Shown: positions 15,635 to 24,187 of the stretch, one piece after another
Numbering within the stretch: position 1 is the stretch's first letter
How the letters are laid out: every line of letters begins with the position of its first letter
The notes under the pieces: generated by a model
The model's database searches: none
What the model saw: the letters and a program-made list of their open reading frames with translations, nothing else
Told to the model about the DNA's origin: nothing
Translations under genes and position numbers: made by a program
DNA from: Pyxidicoccus sp. MSG2
GTDB taxonomy: Bacteria; Myxococcota; Myxococcia; Myxococcales; Myxococcaceae
Direction of reading: 5' to 3'
Assembly (NCBI RefSeq): GCF_026626705.1
Contig: NZ_JAPNKC010000001.1
Coordinates: 10,750,001-10,814,000 of the forward strand
Length of the DNA stretch: 64,000 nt

Positions 15635-17083
15635 TCAGGGCGTGCCGGACGGCGGGCAGTAGGCGCCCGTCAGCATCGACCAGAGCTGGAAGGACTCGGT
15701 GGAGAAGAAGAGGTAGCTGCCGGCGCGGGCGAAGACGCCAGACTCGCCAGACGAGGGGCCCGAGGTTCCGGGCGCCGAGCCCAGGGGCCCGGGAACGATG
15801 TCCTCGACCAGCCGGGCGCGGCCCTGGAAGACCTTCCACGGTTCGTACCCGTGCGCGCCGTCGTCCGCCGCGAAGTAGAGCTTGCGGCTGGCCACCGTGA
15901 GGCCGTAGGGCGAGGAGCCCTCCGCGCCCGGGCGGATGTCGCGCGCGAGCCGCGTGCCCGCGGCGGTGCCGTCGCTCACCCACAGCTCGCGCCCGTGCTC
16001 ACCGTCGTCCGCGGCGAAGTAGAGCAGGCCCTCGAACACGGTCAGCCCGCTGGGATACGAGCTCTCCTCGCCCGGGAAGATGTCCGCCAGCCGCCCCGTG
16101 CCCGCGGGCGTGCCGTCGCTCACCCACAGCTCCACGCCGGCGCCGGGGAAGTCGCTCTCCTCGGCGGTGAAGTAGAGGCGGCCGGCATAGGCGGTGAAAT
16201 CTCCCGGCGTGTCCACCTCGTCCCAGAAGTAGAGCCACGTGGCGGTGCCCGGGGTGCCGTCGCTCACATAGAGGAATGGTGTGCCGTCCGTCTCGTCCAC
16301 CAGGAAGAACACCTGGTCACCCACGGCGCTCAGCCGGAAGATGGAGGTATCCCCGCCGCCGCCCACACGGAAGAGCTCCTCGACGGCCTTGGTGGGGGAC
16401 ACCTCCAGCACCGCGTGGGTCTCCATGTCCTCGTCCACGTACGCGTCGAAGACGAGATTGCCGCTGGCCGTCTCCACGATTTCGCCGGGGAGGCTGGAGG
16501 GGGCGCCCGGGTTGACGTCCAGGTACAGCCGGGTGCCCGCGGGCGTGCCGTCGCTGGCCCACAGCTCGATGCCATGCTCCGGGGTGTACATGCGGAAGAA
16601 CAGCCGGCTGCGGAACTCGCCCAGCACCGTCAGGCCCGTGCCGAGCGGGGGCGGCGAAGGCTCGGTGACCAGCGGGAGGGTTCCAGCAGCCGTGCCGTCC
16701 GTCCTCCAGAGGGTGTCGCCCACGATGAAGAAGAGCAGCCCGCGTGCCTCCGTCAGGCTGCCGGGGGCGTCGCCGAAGTCGCGGAATAAGCGCGTGCCGC
16801 CGGGCGTCCCATCGCTGGTCCATAGCGCCGGGCCGTGGATGCCGTCATCCACGGAGAAGTAGAGCGCCCCCTTCACGCCCACCAGCTCGTAGGGCCCAGC
16901 GAGTGCCCCTCCGGCCGAGAAGTCCGCGAGCCGCGTGGCGGAGGGACACGTGTCCCCGCTCGCGAGCATGTCCGGTGCTTCCGGGGACGCGGGCACTTCG
17001 CCTGGCTCCGAGGGTGTCACTCCACATGCGGCCAACCCGAGCCCCAGCAGCCACGCACACGACGTCCGTCCCCATCCGCTCAT
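15635..17083 (-). CDS. ELWxxDGTxxGT-repeat lipoprotein
   Basis: A 482-residue exported protein. The N-terminus has a signal peptide ending in lipobox LAAC (LLGLGLAACG), so a lipoprotein is expected. Six copies of the ELWxxDGTxxGT repeat are readable: LWTSDGTPGGTRLF, LWRTDGTAAGTLPL, ELWASDGTPAGTRLY, LYVSDGTPGTATWLY, ELWVSDGTPAGTGRL and ELWVSDGTAAGTRLA. They are separated by LYFxADDGxHGxE strands, and together probably fold as a beta-propeller. Such repeats are frequent in myxobacteria and have no assigned biochemical role. GGGAGGGGGAAG precedes the ATG at 17083. The gene is isolated: it converges with the P-type ATPase gene and is divergent from the patatin remnant. Confidence 0.88.
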   Translation of the reverse strand: MSGWGRTSCAWLLGLGLAACGVTPSEPGEVPASPEAPDMLASGDTCPSATRLADFSAGGALAGPYELVGVKGALYFSVDDGIHGPALWTSDGTPGGTRLFRDFGDAPGSLTEARGLLFFIVGDTLWRTDGTAAGTLPLVTEPSPPPLGTGLTVLGEFRSRLFFRMYTPEHGIELWASDGTPAGTRLYLDVNPGAPSSLPGEIVETASGNLVFDAYVDEDMETHAVLEVSPTKAVEELFRVGGGGDTSIFRLSAVGDQVFFLVDETDGTPFLYVSDGTPGTATWLYFWDEVDTPGDFTAYAGRLYFTAEESDFPGAGVELWVSDGTPAGTGRLADIFPGEESSYPSGLTVFEGLLYFAADDGEHGRELWVSDGTAAGTRLARDIRPGAEGSSPYGLTVASRKLYFAADDGAHGYEPWKVFQGRARLVEDIVPGPLGSAPGTSGPSSGESGVFARAGSYLFFSTESFQLWSMLTGAYCPPSGTP

Positions 17084-17302
17084 GATGACTTCCCCCTCCC
17101 GACAGGGCGTGATGCCCCTCGCGGTGGACCGGAAGCTTGGGTGGGCGCAAGGACGCGGCATCTGCTCCCGGGTCGGGGCGCAATGACAGACGCTGGGTGG
17201 AGGGGTGGACCGCACCGGCTTGCCTGCTTCGGCGGAGGCGGAAGAGTGCGAGTGCCCTGGGCGCGGTGGACCACGAAGGCGCTCAGTGTCGGCTCGTTCT
17301 GA

Positions 17303-18196
17303 ATTGCCGCCGGCTACCGGGGAGAGGAACTGAGGCAGACCGTGCTCGAACTCGATTTCCGTCAGTTCAAGGACAAGGGCTGGGAAGACAAGATTCATCT
17401 CGTCGGAAAGGGGCTCAGCCTCCTGCTCGACCAGGGCATCTACGAAGGAAAGCGCTTCAGCGAGTGGATGGACGAGCGTCTCGCGGCCCATGACGTGCAC
17501 ACCTTCAAGGACCTGTGCACGAAATGGACCGACCCCCGCTGGAGCGTCCGGTTGCAGGTCATCGTGTCTGATCTCACCGCCCACCGGTTGCTGGTCCTTC
17601 CACGTGATGCGTACCTGCTGGGACTGGACCCGCTCGAGCTGAAGGTCTCCGAAGCGGTCCGGATGAGCATGAGCATTCCCGGCTTCTTCGAGCCCGTGAG
17701 GGTGACGAATCCCAGCACTCAGGAGGAGCACGTGCTCGTGGATGGTGGCTTGTTGTCGAACTTCCCGGTCTGGCTCTTCGATTGCGAGGACGAGGAACCG
17801 GCCTGGCCGACCTTTGGCCTCATGCTCGTCGAACCCGAGCCGAAACACCCTCTCCCGAAGAAGACGCACGGACCGCGCGGGCTGACGGGGCTCTACAAGC
17901 TGCTCTGTGAGTTGGTCGAAACGCTCCTGGAGGCTCACGACCGCCTCTATCTCGAGCGGGCCCAGTTCGCCCGGACCCTCACCATTCCGACCCTGGGCGT
18001 CGGGACGACGGAGTTCGACATCACGCGCGAGCGGGCGCTAGCGCTCTATGAATCCGGCCGCGCCGCCGCGAAGACGTTCCTGGCGTCCTGGAACTTCCAG
18101 GCCTACGTGGAGGAGTTCCGAAGGGGCAAGCCCTACATCCGCCGTGAATCGGTGCGGACACAGTTCGCACGCGCTGCCGCCATGGCCCCCGCCTGA
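17303..18196 (+). pseudogene. Patatin-like phospholipase lacking its N-terminal nucleophile half
   Basis: The readable homologous sequence starts right after an in-frame TGA (17300-17302) with IAAGYRGEELRQTVLELDF, which matches the segment just after the GxSxG nucleophile helix in bacterial patatins. From there the protein is well preserved: GKGLSLLLDQGIYEGKRFSE, VSDLTAHRLLVLPRD, SEAVRMSMSIPGFFEPVRV and the catalytic Asp motif LVDGGLLSNFPVWLFD. The oxyanion-hole GGGxxG and the GxSxG Ser are absent, so lipid acyl-hydrolase activity is impossible. A GTG at 17342 could start a 284-residue product, but no good ribosome-binding site precedes it. The break is at about 17303. Intact C-terminal coding suggests a fairly recent deletion. 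Confidence 0.75.
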
Positions 18197-18421
18197 TGTC
18201 GTGCATCCGGTACCGCGAGCGAAGGAGGCGCGGGACCCGGAGCGGCCGGGCAACCGAAGGCGAGGTCTGACAAGACGGATGGGGGGAACTTTTTCCGGAA
18301 CCCGTCGGAACCGCCTCCACTGGCCCTGTGCTACCCGCCCCGGCTCTTGCGCCGCTCCGGCTGCAGCCCAGCGGCGTGGGTCGCTTCGCGGGTGGTACTT
18401 GTCGTAGACGGCCTTCACCCT
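18197..18421. other. Spacer between two gene remnants
   Basis: The 225 bases between the patatin remnant and the molybdoenzyme fragment contain no supported gene, repeat or promoter. With the two flanking fragments and the following 110 bases, the stretch 17303-18680 holds no intact gene. Confidence 0.6.
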
Positions 18422-18571
18422 CTAGCTGAAGTCGTCTCGAGCGCGCTCCACCCGCACGGCCGTCACTTTGTAGGCGGGCGTGTGGGTGACACCGTCCTGA
18501 TGCGGGCCGATGACGGCGTTGATGAACACGTCGACGGTGTGGAAGGTGGTGAAGAGCTCACCGGGGCGCGG
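18422..18571 (-). pseudogene. C-terminal fragment of a formate-dehydrogenase-like molybdopterin oxidoreductase
   Basis: About 49 codons survive on the minus strand, reading CPRPGELFTTFHTVDVFINA then VIGPHQDGVTHTPAYKVTAV and RVERARDDFS before a TAG. This corresponds to the end of the molybdopterin-guanine-dinucleotide-binding domain of FdhA/FdhF-type proteins, where RPG-xxFxxFH...TxxPxYKxxAVxV is conserved. Sequence upstream of Arg31 in this frame (18572-18658) shows no similarity. All cofactor and catalytic residues are lost. It is the last trace of an anaerobic formate-type oxidoreductase and the natural stop codon is preserved. Confidence 0.6.
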
Positions 18572-18680
18572 GCATACCGGCACCGCTGATGGGTGCGGCG
18601 GCCCGTCCATCACCGGAAGCTCGCGACGCAGGCCGCCCAGTAGAGGACGCCCCCTCACCCCCGCGTCCGAGCCGCGGACG

Positions 18681-19382
18681 TCACCGCCTCAGGCGCTCGT
18701 GCAGCAGGTGGATGGCGCAGGCGCCAAAGAGGATGCCGGATGCGCCCAGCCCCACCAGGACGACGGTGCGCTGCTCGAGGAAGCTGGAGCCCAGGTAGAC
18801 GGTGCCCACCGCGTAGGGAAGCTCCGCCAGCGCGAGGACGAGCAGGTAGCGGCGCAGCCCGTAGCGCGCCAGGCCGAGCACATAGCCGGGAATCTCCGAG
18901 GGCACTGCGAGCTGGAAGAGGAGCACCCAGCCGAAGGGGGTGCGCCGGGAGATGCGCTCCTCGTAGCGGGCCAGCCCGCGCGAAGAGGTGAGCCGGCGGA
19001 TGGCGGGCCGGCCCCAGTAGCGGGCGAGGCCATACGCGCAGGCGCCGCCGAGCATCCAGCCCACCCAGAGAAGGAGCACACAGACTGTCTTGCCCCAGGC
19101 GTGGAGAGCCACCGGCAGCAGCAGCGCGCTGGAGAAGAAGGCCAGCATCGCCGACAGCGCGGAGACGAGCACGAAGAGCACCGCGCCCCAGAAGGGGTGT
19201 TCGGAGATGACGGGCGCGCTCGCCTCGAGGACCCGGCGGAGCAAGGACTGGAAGGCGTCCGAGGAGGCGAGGAGGGCGAGGCCGGCGAGGAGCGCCGCCA
19301 GCACGAGCGCACGGGCCCAGGGCGCGGGGAGCCCACGAGGCGTGTCCGGCGGATGGAGGGGCGGGCCCATTGCTTCACGCAT
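18681..19382 (-). CDS. VTT/DedA-like membrane protein
   Basis: A protein of about 233 residues (ATG at 19382, overlapping the kinase stop by 8 bases; an alternative ATG at 19370 is 4 bases past it). Five or so hydrophobic segments are present, including ALVLAALLAGLALLAS, WGAVLFVLVSALSAMLAFFS and LLLWVGWMLGGACAYGLARY. The VTT (SNARE-associated/DedA) core reads GWVLLFQLAVPSEIPGYVLG, with the Pro-x-x-x-Pro-Gly re-entrant motif, but a Gln where the family often has Arg. VTT proteins are lipid scramblases or proton-linked transporters of undecaprenyl phosphate or selenite; none can be chosen here. It is the third gene of an operon with PEP synthase and a histidine kinase. Confidence 0.8.
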   Translation of the reverse strand: MREAMGPPLHPPDTPRGLPAPWARALVLAALLAGLALLASSDAFQSLLRRVLEASAPVISEHPFWGAVLFVLVSALSAMLAFFSSALLLPVALHAWGKTVCVLLLWVGWMLGGACAYGLARYWGRPAIRRLTSSRGLARYEERISRRTPFGWVLLFQLAVPSEIPGYVLGLARYGLRRYLLVLALAELPYAVGTVYLGSSFLEQRTVVLVGLGASGILFGACAIHLLHERLRR

Positions 19383-21651
19383 GATGCGTGAGGGGCTCCG
19401 CGGTGGGATAAGCGGTGGGGAGTGTGAAGGAGAAGGTGCTCCCCTCGCCGGGGCTGCTCTCCACCCAGAGGTGGCCACTGTGGGCATCAACGAGCCCCTT
19501 CACGATGGCGAGCCCCAGCCCGGCGCCATCCTTTCTCCCCACGCGCGCCTGCCAGAAGGGCTCGAAGAGGTGGGGGAGGTCCTCCGAGTCAATCCCGGCC
19601 CCCGTGTCCTTCACGGAGAACCTCAACATGCCTCCCTCGGGCACGGCCCGGACCACGATGTGTCCGCCCTCGGGCGTGAACTTGAGCGCGTTGCCAATCA
19701 GGTTCGAGAGGATCTGAAGCACCCGGTCATGGTCGGCGAGCAGGGGCGGGGCATCCTCGGGGACGTCGGCTGTGAGCTGGAGGGACTTCATCTCCGCGAG
19801 CGCGCGGTATTGCTCGATGGCCTCCCTCACGAGGGCCGTGGTCTCCAGCTGCGCGCGTTCCACGGAGAGGTGGCCGGCCTCCATGCGGGCGACGTCCAGC
19901 AGGTCCCTGATGAGTCGGTTGGCTCGCGCTACCGCCTTGCGGATGGACTCGAGGGGCCGCGTGTCGGTGGCCCGCTGCTCGGGCGAGCGCTTCAGGAGCG
20001 TTTCGGCGCTCAGGGTGATGACGTTCAGGGGCGTGCGCAGGTCGTGGGCCACGACGCGAAGGACTTCGTCGCGGGTGCGTGTCGCCTGCTCGGACTGTTC
20101 ATGGAGGCAGGCGTTGTCGATGGCGAGCGCGGCGCGGCTGGCCAGCTCCTCGGCCAGCGTCAGGTCCCGGGCACCGAAGTGGCGCCCCGACTCGGTGGTC
20201 CAGAGGATGATGACCCCCAGGATGCGCCCGCGAGCCGAGAGGGGCGCGACGAGGCCGGACAAGGGCGCGATGCGCCGGAGCAGCTCCAGGTGGGTGTCGT
20301 CCTCGGCCATTGATTCGAGCACCGTTTCCGGAACTTCCGGGAAGAGGGCGGACCGCCCCGTCTGGAGCACGCCCGCGACGATGCTCCCCTGGCGCGATGG
20401 CTCTTGCGGGTAGGTGCGCAGCAGCGTGTCCAGCAGCCGCGCTTTTTCAGGCGAGGCCGCCACGCCCTGCACCGACTGGAGACGTCCGGTCTCGTCCACC
20501 AGCTCGACCACGCACCAGTCCGCCAGCGTCGGCACGGCGAGCCGCACTGCGGTGGTGAGCGTCGTCCGCGACTCGAGCGAGCCCGCGAGGCGCGGCCCCG
20601 CCTCGGCCAGGAAGCGCAGGGCCTGCTCGAGCTGCTTCCGCTCCGAGATGTCCAGCATGTGCGCGATGAGGTGGAGCGGCTCGCCCCGGGAGTCGCGCAT
20701 CAGCGAGGCCATCAGCTGGATGTTGACGAGGTGGCCCTGCTTGTGGATGTAGCGCTTCTCCCGTTGGTAGGAGTCGAGCTCTCCCGTGAGCAGCCGCTGG
20801 AGGTTCACCAGGTCCGCCTCCACGTCCTCGTGCCAGGTGATGTCCCGGAACCCCCGGGTGAGCAGCTCCCGCTGCGTGTAGCCGACCATCTTGCACAGGC
20901 AGTCGTTCACGTTCAGGAAGCGGCCGTCCAGCCCGACCATGGCCATGCCGATGGGGGCATCCTCGAACGCGGTGCGGAAGCGCTCTTCGCTGATGCGGAG
21001 CACCTCCTCCGCGTGCCTGCGCGCGGAGATGTCACGCAGCATGACGGTGAACACGTGGTTTCCGGCCACGTCCACCTTGGAGATGCTGGCCTCCGCGGGG
21101 AACTCCTCTCCGTTCTTGCGCCGGCCGATGATGGGACGCCGCTCCGACATCTGCCGTGAGGCGTGCGTGCCCGCCGCGAACTGCTTCACGTGCTGCCGGT
21201 GGAGGGCCTGATACCGTTCCGGGATGAGCTGGTCCAGGGGCTGGCCCAGGGCTTCGCTGGCGGAGTAGCCGAAGATGTGCTCCGCGCCTTCGTTGAAGAG
21301 GGTGATGCGCTGCGCTTCGTCGATGGTGATGATGGCGTCGACCGCGTTGGAGATGATGCCGGTGAGGCGGGCCTCGGACAGCCGGAGCGACTGCTCCATC
21401 CGCTGGCGCTCCGCCTCCAGACGGGAGAGCGTGCGCGCGGTCCGGGTGAGCAGCACCAGGAAGAGCGCCAGCGCGAAGAGCATGACGATGCAGGCGTCGA
21501 GGTAGGCATGGAGGATGCCCAGGTCGCCCAGGCTCCAGGCCAGCAGCCCGCCCACGGCCATCACCACGGCGAGGCCGGCCCCGAGGGGCCCCACCCTGGC
21601 GATGACCTGCTCGAGCCGGGGAACCCGGCTGTTGCCGGGGTGCGTCTTCAT
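19375..21651 (-). CDS. Membrane-anchored PAS-PAS-GAF histidine kinase
   Basis: A 758-residue hybrid-less sensor kinase. Two N-terminal membrane helices (GPLGAGLAVVMAVGGLLAWS and DACIVMLFALALFLVLL) enclose only a short loop, so sensing is likely cytoplasmic. A PAS domain at about 85-210 (GIISNAVDAIITIDEAQRI, then HIFGYSASEALGQPLDQLIP) is followed by a second PAS/PAC unit (AFEDAPIGMAMVGLDGRFLN) and a GAF domain at about 345-505. The HisKA box reads RVVAHDLRTPLNVITLS, and the ATPase has NLIGNALKFTPEGG, DTGAGID and GAGLGLAIVKG. No receiver domain or response-regulator gene is adjacent. ATG at 21651 overlaps the PEP synthase TGA (ATGA), so it is translated with a metabolic enzyme. Confidence 0.9.
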   Translation of the reverse strand: MKTHPGNSRVPRLEQVIARVGPLGAGLAVVMAVGGLLAWSLGDLGILHAYLDACIVMLFALALFLVLLTRTARTLSRLEAERQRMEQSLRLSEARLTGIISNAVDAIITIDEAQRITLFNEGAEHIFGYSASEALGQPLDQLIPERYQALHRQHVKQFAAGTHASRQMSERRPIIGRRKNGEEFPAEASISKVDVAGNHVFTVMLRDISARRHAEEVLRISEERFRTAFEDAPIGMAMVGLDGRFLNVNDCLCKMVGYTQRELLTRGFRDITWHEDVEADLVNLQRLLTGELDSYQREKRYIHKQGHLVNIQLMASLMRDSRGEPLHLIAHMLDISERKQLEQALRFLAEAGPRLAGSLESRTTLTTAVRLAVPTLADWCVVELVDETGRLQSVQGVAASPEKARLLDTLLRTYPQEPSRQGSIVAGVLQTGRSALFPEVPETVLESMAEDDTHLELLRRIAPLSGLVAPLSARGRILGVIILWTTESGRHFGARDLTLAEELASRAALAIDNACLHEQSEQATRTRDEVLRVVAHDLRTPLNVITLSAETLLKRSPEQRATDTRPLESIRKAVARANRLIRDLLDVARMEAGHLSVERAQLETTALVREAIEQYRALAEMKSLQLTADVPEDAPPLLADHDRVLQILSNLIGNALKFTPEGGHIVVRAVPEGGMLRFSVKDTGAGIDSEDLPHLFEPFWQARVGRKDGAGLGLAIVKGLVDAHSGHLWVESSPGEGSTFSFTLPTAYPTAEPLTHHA

Positions 21652-24005
21652 GGGTGCCCGGTCCGGGCGGCCTCCAGGAGCAGTCGCCGCTCCGCCGCCG
21701 CGATGACCCCGCGTGCCGCCCCCACGGCCCCCGGGTCCACGGAGATGGACGTGATTCCCGCGCGCACCAGGTGCTCGGCGAACTCGGGATGGTTGGACGG
21801 TGCCTGGCCGCAGAGCGACGAGGTGATGCCGGCCTCGTGGCTGGCCCGGATGATGTGGAGGATGGCGTCCAGCACCGCCGCGTCCGACTCGTCGAACAGC
21901 TCCGCGCACAGCTCCGAGTCCCGGTCCACCCCGAGCATGAGCTGCGTCAGGTCATTGGAGCCGATGGACACGCCGGTGATGCCCAGCTTCGCGTACTCGG
22001 GGATGCGGTAGACGATGGAGGGCACCTCCGCCATCACCCAGCGCTGAAGTCCCCGCTGCCGGCCCAGGGGGCTTTGCTCCATCGCCTCCAGGCACGCCTC
22101 CAGCTCCCACTTCGTGCGCACGAAGGGAATCATCACGTGCAGATTGGGTGTCTCCTCGCGCACGCGGGCGAGCACCTCCAGCTCGAGCTGGAACACCTCG
22201 GGCTCGCGCAGGTAGCGGTAGCAGCCCCGGTAGCCAATCATCGGGTTGGCCTCGGTGGGCTCGAGCTCGGCGCCGCCCTCCAGGCCGCGGAACTCGTTGG
22301 TGCGGAAGTCCGTGGTCCGGTAGACGACGGGGCGCGGGCGGAAGGCGCGGGTGATTTCCAGCAGCGAGCCGGCCAGCTTCTCCACGAACTCCGCGCGCCG
22401 GCCCTGGGCCAGCAGTCGCTTCGGGTGCACGCCGCCGAGCGCCTCGGTCAGCATGAACTCGGCGCGCAACAGCCCCACGCCGTCCACCGGGAGCGCCGCC
22501 ACCTCCTTCGCATGTCCGGGCAGGGCGAGGTTGACGTAGAGCCGGGTGGCGAGCGGCTCGGGCTCCGCGGCCACGAAGGCCGGGGCCAAAGCCGCCTGGA
22601 CGGATGTGGGGGCTGCCTCCAGCCCCGCGCGGACCTGGCCGGTGGCGCCGTCCACCGTCACCTCCTCGCCGTCGCGCAGCACGCGCGTGGCCGAGCGCGC
22701 CCCCACCACGCAGGGGATGCGCAGCTCCCGGCTGACGATGGCGGCGTGGCACGTCATGCCGCCGCTGTCGGTGATGATGGCGGCGCAGCGGCGCATGGTG
22801 GGAACCCAGTCCGGAGACGTCATCGGCGCCACCAGCACCTCCCCCTGGCGAAGCTGCCGTCCCTCCTCGGGCCGGTGCAGCACGCGCACGCGGCCGGACG
22901 CGACGCCCGGTGACGCCCCCAGGCCGGTGACGAGCGCCGGTCCCTTCTCCGACGGGGCCTGCTGCTTCGGCGCCTTCCCGTCGCCAGCCAGCGTGGTGAT
23001 GGGGCGCGACTGCACGAGGAACAGGCGTCCTCCGGACTCCGCCCACTCCACGTCCTGCGGCGAGCCGTAGTGCTGCTCCACGCGCAGCCCCAGCCGTGCC
23101 AGCTCGACGACTTCCTCGTCCTTCAGCACCCGGCGACCGGCCTCCTCGGGGGACAGCTCGACACGGTGCTCCTTGCCGTGGCCCTCGCGGACAATCTGGA
23201 ACGCCTTGTGGCCGATGCGGGCCTCCATGATGCGCAGGCGCTGCTTGCTCACCACGTACGTGTCCGGCTCCACCTGGCCACCGACGACGACCTCTCCGAG
23301 CCCGAAGGCGCCCTCGATGACCAGGCGCTCCCGGTCGCCGGTGGATGGGTCCACGGTGAACATCACCCCCGAGCGCGCCGAGTCCACCATCTCCTGCACC
23401 ACCACGGCGAGGGTGGGCTCCTCGGAGAGGCCCTGGCTGCGGCGGTAGGCCACGACGCGCTCTCCGTAGGCGGAGGCCCAGCACTCGCGCACCTTGTCCA
23501 GCACCGCGTCCTCACCGGCGACGTTGGTGAAGGTCTCATGCATGCCCGCGAAGGAGGTGTCCGCGGTGTCCTCGGACGTGGCGGAGGAACGGACGGCGAC
23601 GGCGCGCTCGCTCCCGAGCTGCCGGTAGGCGCCCAGGAGGGCCGCGCGCACGGAGGCGGGGAGCTGCACCTCGCGCACCAGCGTCTTCAATTCCCTGGAG
23701 TGGGCGGCGAGCGACTCCGCATCGTCCGGGTCGATGCGGCGCCACAGCTGCGTCAGGCGGGCGCGGATGGGCTCCAGGGAGGCGGAGAAGGCGGCGGCGG
23801 TGACGACGAAGCCCCGGGGGACGGGCAGGCCGGCCCGTGTCAGCTCGCCGAGGTTCGCGCCCTTGCCGCCCGCGATGGCCGTGTCCCCGCGCGACAGGGA
23901 CTCGAACCAGACGACGGGGGCGGGGGCCTCCTGGCGGGATGCCGTCACCCCTCCGAGGGCGCCATCCGCTGGGGGGCCGTTCCTGGGAGTCGTCGTCCTC
24001 TGCAT
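21648..24005 (-). CDS. ppsA: Phosphoenolpyruvate synthase (pyruvate, water dikinase)
   Basis: A 785-residue PEP synthase that converts pyruvate and ATP to PEP, AMP and phosphate. The N-terminal ATP-grasp domain begins after a 30-residue tail with DTAIAGGKGANLGELTRAGL and contains VAVRSSATSEDTADTSFAGM and VMFTVDPSTGDRERLVIEGA. The phosphohistidine domain reads IITDSGGMTCHAAIVSREL, with the catalytic His in TCHAA. The C-terminal TIM barrel has NPMIGYRGCYRY, VSIGSNDLTQLMLGVDRDSE and the active-site Cys loop SSLCGQAPSNHPE. The length is close to the family norm. It is the first gene of an operon with the histidine kinase and the VTT protein. The enzyme supports gluconeogenesis from pyruvate or lactate and often lies in low-oxygen gene clusters. 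Confidence 0.92.
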   Translation of the reverse strand: MQRTTTPRNGPPADGALGGVTASRQEAPAPVVWFESLSRGDTAIAGGKGANLGELTRAGLPVPRGFVVTAAAFSASLEPIRARLTQLWRRIDPDDAESLAAHSRELKTLVREVQLPASVRAALLGAYRQLGSERAVAVRSSATSEDTADTSFAGMHETFTNVAGEDAVLDKVRECWASAYGERVVAYRRSQGLSEEPTLAVVVQEMVDSARSGVMFTVDPSTGDRERLVIEGAFGLGEVVVGGQVEPDTYVVSKQRLRIMEARIGHKAFQIVREGHGKEHRVELSPEEAGRRVLKDEEVVELARLGLRVEQHYGSPQDVEWAESGGRLFLVQSRPITTLAGDGKAPKQQAPSEKGPALVTGLGASPGVASGRVRVLHRPEEGRQLRQGEVLVAPMTSPDWVPTMRRCAAIITDSGGMTCHAAIVSRELRIPCVVGARSATRVLRDGEEVTVDGATGQVRAGLEAAPTSVQAALAPAFVAAEPEPLATRLYVNLALPGHAKEVAALPVDGVGLLRAEFMLTEALGGVHPKRLLAQGRRAEFVEKLAGSLLEITRAFRPRPVVYRTTDFRTNEFRGLEGGAELEPTEANPMIGYRGCYRYLREPEVFQLELEVLARVREETPNLHVMIPFVRTKWELEACLEAMEQSPLGRQRGLQRWVMAEVPSIVYRIPEYAKLGITGVSIGSNDLTQLMLGVDRDSELCAELFDESDAAVLDAILHIIRASHEAGITSSLCGQAPSNHPEFAEHLVRAGITSISVDPGAVGAARGVIAAAERRLLLEAARTGHP

Positions 24006-24187
24006 GTCACACGCTCCCCCGGCCGTGGTCCCTGCCGGCCCTACAGCGCAATCTCTGGCCCACCGCCCTCACTGTGCAATTGCGTTCCGAGGCATGGGTA
24101 CTGGATGGGCTGCCGCGAGGGCGGCTGTCCGCTTCTCGGCGCACCCGCATGAAAGGGAACTCGACCTGTCAGGCTCTCTTGGAGTCG

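Noticed and set aside
15635..17938. A longer version (767 codons) of the ELWxxDGTxxGT lipoprotein
   Set aside because: The extension is antisense to the patatin remnant; the signal peptide and ribosome-binding site fix the start at 17083.
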